From: Desulfotomaculum sp.
GTDB taxonomy: Bacteria; Bacillota; Desulfotomaculia; Desulfotomaculales; Nap2-2B
DNA: 16,128 nt
Reading direction: 5' to 3'
NCBI GenBank assembly: GCA_003513005.1
Contig: DOTD01000028.1
Coordinates: forward strand, 1-16,128
Shown in pieces: positions 12,164-16,128 of this stretch. The notes under the pieces are model-generated. The model was not told the origin of the DNA. It searched no databases and saw only the letters and a program-made list of their open reading frames with translations. Each line of letters begins with the position of its first letter. Position 1 is the first letter of the stretch. A program made the position numbers and the translations under genes.

Positions 12164-14344
12164 GTGCCTGATCTGGATCCTGCTAAAAAATCTTTTACAA
12201 CTAAAAGGGTTGCCCTTGTTTTTATACTTATTTCATTAGCCCTTTTTGGCCTTGTCTCCCGGCTTTTCTGGGTGCAGGCAGTCTGGGGACCCGGACTTAA
12301 AAGACAGGCCGAGGAATATCACACCCAGGATGTAACCGTCCAGCCTGAGCGCGGCAGTATCTATGACCGCAATCACAACGAACTGGTCACAAACATTCCC
12401 GCCTTCTCAGTTTACGCGCAGTCAAAAAAGATAAAAGACCCGGCAGGCCTGTCCGAAAAGATTGCGCCTGTTCTTGGCATAAAACAAGCCCTGGTATACG
12501 AAAAACTCTGCAGTAAAGAACCTTTTATCTGGTTGACGCACAACCTTGAATACAGCGCCGCAGAACGCTTAAAAAATCTCAGCAAAGAACTCGGCGGAAA
12601 TCCCGACAAAGATTCAAAAAAAGATCCGGACCTGCAGTGGATTGGTCTAATCGAGTCAAACAAGCGTTCCTACCCCCAGGGGAGCATGGCTGCGCACTTG
12701 TTGGGTTTTGTCGGCAGTGACAATCAAGGCTTAACCGGCCTGGAAAATTCTTATGACAGTTATTTAAAAGGTAAGCCAGGCTCTTCAACAATTGAAAGTG
12801 ACGCTAAGGGACTGCCTGTTCCCCAGGCACAGACCGATGTCAATCCTTCCGATCCCGGCGCCAACCTGGTTTTAACAATTGACCAGACAATCCAATTTTT
12901 TGTTGAACGGGAACTGGACAACCTGGTTGCCTCATATAAGCCGGCCAGGGCTGCAATAATCGTCATGGATCCTGCGACCGGCCAGATCCTGGCTATGGGA
13001 AACCGGCCTGCTTTTAATCCGGGAAACTGGTCCAAGGAACCGGAAAGTGTCTGGGGAGGAGATACAGCAGTACTATATAATTACGAGCCCGGCTCGACCC
13101 TGAAAATGTTTATTGCCGCCGCAGCCCTGGAAAAAAGGTTTGTCAGTCCCGGTGAAAGATTATATGATCCCGGTTCGATTGTAGTAAAAGGCAGAAGGAT
13201 TTACTGTGCGGAAAGAGAAGGGCATGGAAGTCTGACATTTTCGGAAGCTGTGTCCGTCTCCTGCAACGTTGCCTTAATACAGGTAGGCCAAAGGCTGGGT
13301 AAAGAGAATATATACAAATATCTGCAGGAGTTTGGCTTCGGCGCCCGCACGGGGATAGATCTGCCGGGGGAGGAATCCGGCGTCCTCATGGATAAGAAAA
13401 AAGCCACCGAACTTGATTTGGCTACCATGTCCATAGGACAGAGCATCGCCGTTACTCCCATTCAGCTGATTACTGGAGCATGCGCGATAGCTAACGGCGG
13501 CAAGTTGATGAAGCCTTATCTTGTCAAGGCGCTTGAAGATGACCAGCGAAAAATCGTTAAGGAGTTTAAACCGCAAGAGGTCCGCAGCATTATTTCCAGT
13601 GAAACAGCCAGGACACTTACTTCTATGATGGAAGATGTGATTTTAGAAGGAACTGGAACAAAAGCGCAGGTTGAAGGGTACAGGATCGCTGGCAAGACGG
13701 GAACGGCCCAGATCCCGGGGCCCAAAGGATATATAGAGGGTAAATATGTGGCTTCCTTTTTGGGCTACGGGCCGCTGGATAATCCCAGGGCGGCAGTCCT
13801 TGTTATAGTTGATGAGCCCAAAGGGAGCAAGTATCACGGGGGGGAGGTTGCTGCTCCGGCCTTCCAGTCGGTGATGCGGGATACACTTGTATATCTAGGT
13901 ATCCCGCAGGAAAAAACGGGCGCTCAAAAAAGCGAAGAAGAATTGCCCGATCCAAGTAAGGTTCCTTCACGCGTGGCGGTCCCGAATGTAATCGGGTTTC
14001 CCGCCGAACAGGCAACCCGGCTGATTAAAAACCGCGGTCTTGTATGCTGGGCTTCGGCGCCGCAGGGTGTTATATCCGGGCAGAAACCCGGGGGCGGAAG
14101 CAATCTGATCAAGGGGAGCCTGGTCACGCTCAAAGTAACTCCCTTTGATTTATCAAAACCCCCGGATAAAATAACCGTACCTGATTTAAAAAGCCTTACA
14201 CTTAAGAAGGCGGCTGTCCTGCTGGAAGAAATCGGCTTAAAGCTCAAAGCGGAAGGCAGCGGGCTGGCTCTGTATCAAAGTCCCCCGGCAGGCACGGGTG
14301 TGAAACCGGGCAGCGTTGTGAAAGTTTATTTCAACCCCGAATAG
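12164..14344 (+). CDS. Class B penicillin-binding protein with two PASTA domains (SpoVD/PBP2x-like)
   Basis: A monofunctional D,D-transpeptidase that cross-links peptidoglycan outside the membrane. The 726-aa product has one N-terminal membrane helix (about 15-38), a dimerisation domain starting at RGSIYDRNHNELV, and a transpeptidase domain with the SxxK nucleophile motif S311-T-L-K314, SxN at S366-C-N368, and KTG at 511-513. Two PASTA domains follow (about 603-660 and 670-725). Bacillus SpoVD has one PASTA domain; PBP2x-type proteins have two. The start is GTG at 12164, with AAGGAAGG 6 nt upstream; a TTG at 12140 would overlap the preceding gene. Unlike SpoVD or FtsI it is not next to mraY/murE, so it is likely a second class B enzyme, perhaps for sporulation. 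No terminator follows. Confidence 0.94.
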   Translation: MPDLDPAKKSFTTKRVALVFILISLALFGLVSRLFWVQAVWGPGLKRQAEEYHTQDVTVQPERGSIYDRNHNELVTNIPAFSVYAQSKKIKDPAGLSEKIAPVLGIKQALVYEKLCSKEPFIWLTHNLEYSAAERLKNLSKELGGNPDKDSKKDPDLQWIGLIESNKRSYPQGSMAAHLLGFVGSDNQGLTGLENSYDSYLKGKPGSSTIESDAKGLPVPQAQTDVNPSDPGANLVLTIDQTIQFFVERELDNLVASYKPARAAIIVMDPATGQILAMGNRPAFNPGNWSKEPESVWGGDTAVLYNYEPGSTLKMFIAAAALEKRFVSPGERLYDPGSIVVKGRRIYCAEREGHGSLTFSEAVSVSCNVALIQVGQRLGKENIYKYLQEFGFGARTGIDLPGEESGVLMDKKKATELDLATMSIGQSIAVTPIQLITGACAIANGGKLMKPYLVKALEDDQRKIVKEFKPQEVRSIISSETARTLTSMMEDVILEGTGTKAQVEGYRIAGKTGTAQIPGPKGYIEGKYVASFLGYGPLDNPRAAVLVIVDEPKGSKYHGGEVAAPAFQSVMRDTLVYLGIPQEKTGAQKSEEELPDPSKVPSRVAVPNVIGFPAEQATRLIKNRGLVCWASAPQGVISGQKPGGGSNLIKGSLVTLKVTPFDLSKPPDKITVPDLKSLTLKKAAVLLEEIGLKLKAEGSGLALYQSPPAGTGVKPGSVVKVYFNPE

Positions 14345-14354
14345 ATAGTGTCTT

Positions 14355-15386
14355 TTAGAGATCCTTCCTGTAATACCGGTGGCGCTTGATCAGCCGGCTG
14401 TTTTCCAGTTTGGGGATTAACTTGAGCATCGGAAGATTGTTTTCGCTGATTTGAGAAGCTTCAATTATTTTATAACCTTTAGATGAAAGAATAGACTGTG
14501 TTTTTTGAAACAGCAGCGCTTCTAAGCCCTTAAGACGGAAGCGGGGAACTACTCCGAGGAGGGCTAACCGGGCGCAATACTTTGCGCTCCCCGGCAGTGA
14601 CATGGAAAAGGCTGCCGGCTCTGAGTCAATAAAGATTGTCAAGACAAGCGAAGGGTCTCCCCGGGACAGACAGAAATAAAGCATTCCCTCCACTTCCTGG
14701 CGCGACAGCGGTATATATCCCCAGTTTTCAGCCATGGACTCGTTTAAGATCAACCTGATCGTTTCTACTTCCCTGGACAGACTGGTTACTTTCAAGCTGC
14801 GCATGAGCAATCCCGTTTTTTGCGCAGCCCGGCCGGCAACCTTGTTAATGACCGCCGGCAAGTCCTGGTCAGCGGAATACTTGTAGGAGAGTAAATCATT
14901 CAACTTTGTAAAACCATACTCTTCAAGCAGGCGCCTGTAATAGGGGGGGTTGTAGGGTATAAAGGGTTGCGGGGGTTCGTCAAATCCATCGATCAGGAGA
15001 CCTACCTGCTGATTGGTATTAAAAGTGGCCGGGCCTGTAATCTCTTCCGCTCCCTGTACGATAAGCCATTCTTCTGCAGCTTTGAACAGATTCTCCGCTG
15101 CTTCCTCCATGTCTTCAACAATTTCCAGGGCGCCAAAAAATCCTGTTTTTGGTGTACGGGGGTCGTATATGGCGGTCAATCTTCCAACGATCTGGCCGTT
15201 GTCCACAGCCAAAAAGCATTTGTATTTGGCTTTGAGCCAGTATGTATTCCAGAAACTGAGCATGTTGAGCATTTCGTCGGGAGTTGTCCAGGGGCGGTGC
15301 TTTTCCCGGCTGTAGATTCGGATGGGGAAATAAGCAAAATCCAAAAGCTCATGCCTGGAGCTGATAACTTTTACAGTAACGGACAT
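14355..15386 (-). CDS. GNAT-like N-acetyltransferase family protein (YghO type)
   Basis: This 343-aa cytosolic protein resembles the GNAT-related family of YghO-like proteins, with no firm substrate. The N-terminal half has the family-like features FPIRIYSREKHRPWTTP, FLAVDNGQIVGRLTAIYDPR and GPATFNTNQQVGLLIDGFDEPPQ, the last being the most diagnostic block. The C-terminal half contains a second GNAT-like region around RLALLGVVPRFRLKGLEALLFQKT and ends NSRLIKRHRYYRKDL. The classical acetyl-CoA loop (Q/RxxGxG/A) is not clear, so enzyme activity is uncertain. ATG start with AAGGGA about 10 nt upstream. It converges on the penicillin-binding protein gene with a 10-bp gap and no terminator visible, so the two transcripts may overlap at their 3' ends. 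Confidence 0.8.
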   Translation of the reverse strand: MSVTVKVISSRHELLDFAYFPIRIYSREKHRPWTTPDEMLNMLSFWNTYWLKAKYKCFLAVDNGQIVGRLTAIYDPRTPKTGFFGALEIVEDMEEAAENLFKAAEEWLIVQGAEEITGPATFNTNQQVGLLIDGFDEPPQPFIPYNPPYYRRLLEEYGFTKLNDLLSYKYSADQDLPAVINKVAGRAAQKTGLLMRSLKVTSLSREVETIRLILNESMAENWGYIPLSRQEVEGMLYFCLSRGDPSLVLTIFIDSEPAAFSMSLPGSAKYCARLALLGVVPRFRLKGLEALLFQKTQSILSSKGYKIIEASQISENNLPMLKLIPKLENSRLIKRHRYYRKDL

Positions 15387-15521
15387 AGCAACGACATCCC
15401 TTCACGCTTTACTTGGGAAAATTTAATGTTCGTAAGAGACGCCCTGATGATCTCCATAATTAAGTTGTATGCGCAGAAGGGATTTCAATAGACTGGTTAT
15501 TAAAGGCATTTTATGTAACTA

Positions 15522-15539
15522 CTCAGGCTAACGCCTGGG
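15522..15539. repeat. Short hairpin between the GNAT gene and the IS66 remnant
   Basis: CTCAGGC (15522-15528) and GCCTGGG (15533-15539) can form a 7-bp stem (one wobble) with a TAAC loop. There is no T-tract on either strand. It lies just beyond the 3' end of the IS66 remnant and could mark the edge of the element. Apart from it, I see nothing between the GNAT gene and the remnant (15404-15555) that can be named. Confidence 0.3.
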
Positions 15540-15555
15540 CATAAACATAAGGCAA

Positions 15556-16128
15556 CTATACCCGAAACCGGGTAATATCCAATTGTAGAACCTTATCGCA
15601 ATATGGGATAAACGGATTACCCTTAAAGAGCGTCCCGGATTGCCCCCAATACCGGAACAGAATTCTTTTTAACCGTAGAAATATAACCCCTGATCCGGCA
15701 AAAGATCTTGGCGCCCTGCATGGACTTAGAATCCGCCGGAAATCTTCTGCTGGACTTTGGTCATGCGTAAGTCACGTTCTGCTTGATTGTTACCAAAGGG
15801 GATCCGAAAATCAAACATAATGAATGGATTCTCATGATACCCAAGAGTGATGATGCTGCTGAAACTTTTCTCAAAATCAATAAGCTGGTTCATTTCCGCA
15901 GCAGGTCTTGGAATTATCCTTTGCTTCATCAACCGCGGCCTTGGCATTCAAGAGCAGGTCATACATCTGCTGCGCCCAAGTCTGGCGCTCGTTTTCAATG
16001 ACCCACTTTAAGTTCCCGAAGGTGGTGGTCGTTGCAGAGGGAATGGTAACAGTTTTTATAATTGAAATAGGAGTTCAAACCGTCGGGCTTACAAATTCCC
16101 GTATAGAATGGAAGGATTACCATGCCGT
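15556..16128 (-). pseudogene. Decayed IS66 family transposase, 3' part
   Basis: Reading the minus strand in shifting frames gives the C-terminal half of an IS66 transposase. In order: YFNYKNCYHSLCNDHHLREL, then WVIENERQTWAQQMYDLLLN, then NQLIDFEKSF, then FDFRIPFGNNQAERDLRM, then MQGAKIFCRIRGYISTV, and finally KGNPFIPYCDKVLQLDITRF before a stop at 15556-15558. Each junction needs a frame change: near 16006 (after RELK), 15905 (after NSKT), 15727 (after KISGGF) and 15625 (after IRDAL). An internal deletion joins LGYHENP to the FDFRIPF block near 15822-15828, removing roughly 40 codons of linker. The gene is clearly dead. The 5' part lies outside the window and no terminal inverted repeat was found. 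Confidence 0.88.

Noticed and set aside
14967..15491. Open frame of 174 codons on the plus strand over the GNAT gene
   Set aside because: It mirrors the coding sequence of the minus-strand gene; the minus-strand product carries the recognisable family motifs.
15783..16001. Plus-strand open frame over the IS66 remnant
   Set aside because: The opposite strand reads as IS66 transposase in shifted frames, so this is its shadow.
1..16128. CRISPR array, tRNA or rRNA genes, phage or toxin-antitoxin modules
   Set aside because: No regularly spaced repeats, no cloverleaf or rRNA-like sequence, and no proteins of those classes were found on either strand.

Overview
The window looks like chromosome from a spore-forming, moderately GC-rich member of the Firmicutes, most like the Peptococcaceae (Pelotomaculum/Desulfotomaculum group). 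The case rests on the conserved order cinA-recA-rny-ymdB-spoVS, a PASTA-type class B penicillin-binding protein, a DUF3842 gene, strong GGAGG ribosome binding sites and heavy use of TTG start codons. The genus is inferred from gene content, not proven.

Layout. (1) 1-900: an AT-rich REP-associated tyrosine transposase (RAYT) flanked by small inverted and tandem repeats; this is mobile DNA. (2) 984-2483: a compact FtsH-like membrane AAA protease without an extracytoplasmic domain. (3) 2544-4895: cinA and recA, probably one transcript from a clear sigma-A promoter. (4) 4896-5221: no gene, but a near-perfect sigma-A promoter, several hairpins and an intrinsic terminator just ahead of rny. (5) 5222-6792: rny (RNase Y) and its terminator. 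(6) 6845-8830: an unrecognised 173-aa protein, ymdB and spoVS; both the unknown gene and spoVS have sigma-H-like promoters upstream. (7) 8862-10659: an M19 dipeptidase overlapping a PHP-domain phosphoesterase. (8) 10737-14344: a small coiled-coil protein, DUF3842, a histidine phosphatase and a two-PASTA penicillin-binding protein, all on the plus strand. (9) 14355-15386, minus strand: a GNAT-like protein converging on the penicillin-binding protein. (10) 15556-16128, minus strand: a decayed IS66 transposase with at least four frameshifts and an internal deletion, running off the window.

The core genes combine DNA repair (RecA, CinA), RNA turnover (RNase Y, YmdB, a PHP phosphoesterase), sporulation (SpoVS) and cell-wall synthesis (the penicillin-binding protein). 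No CRISPR array, rRNA, tRNA, phage module or obvious defence system was seen. The best candidates for something undescribed are the structured leader of rny and the unknown 173-aa gene with its sigma-H-like promoter.
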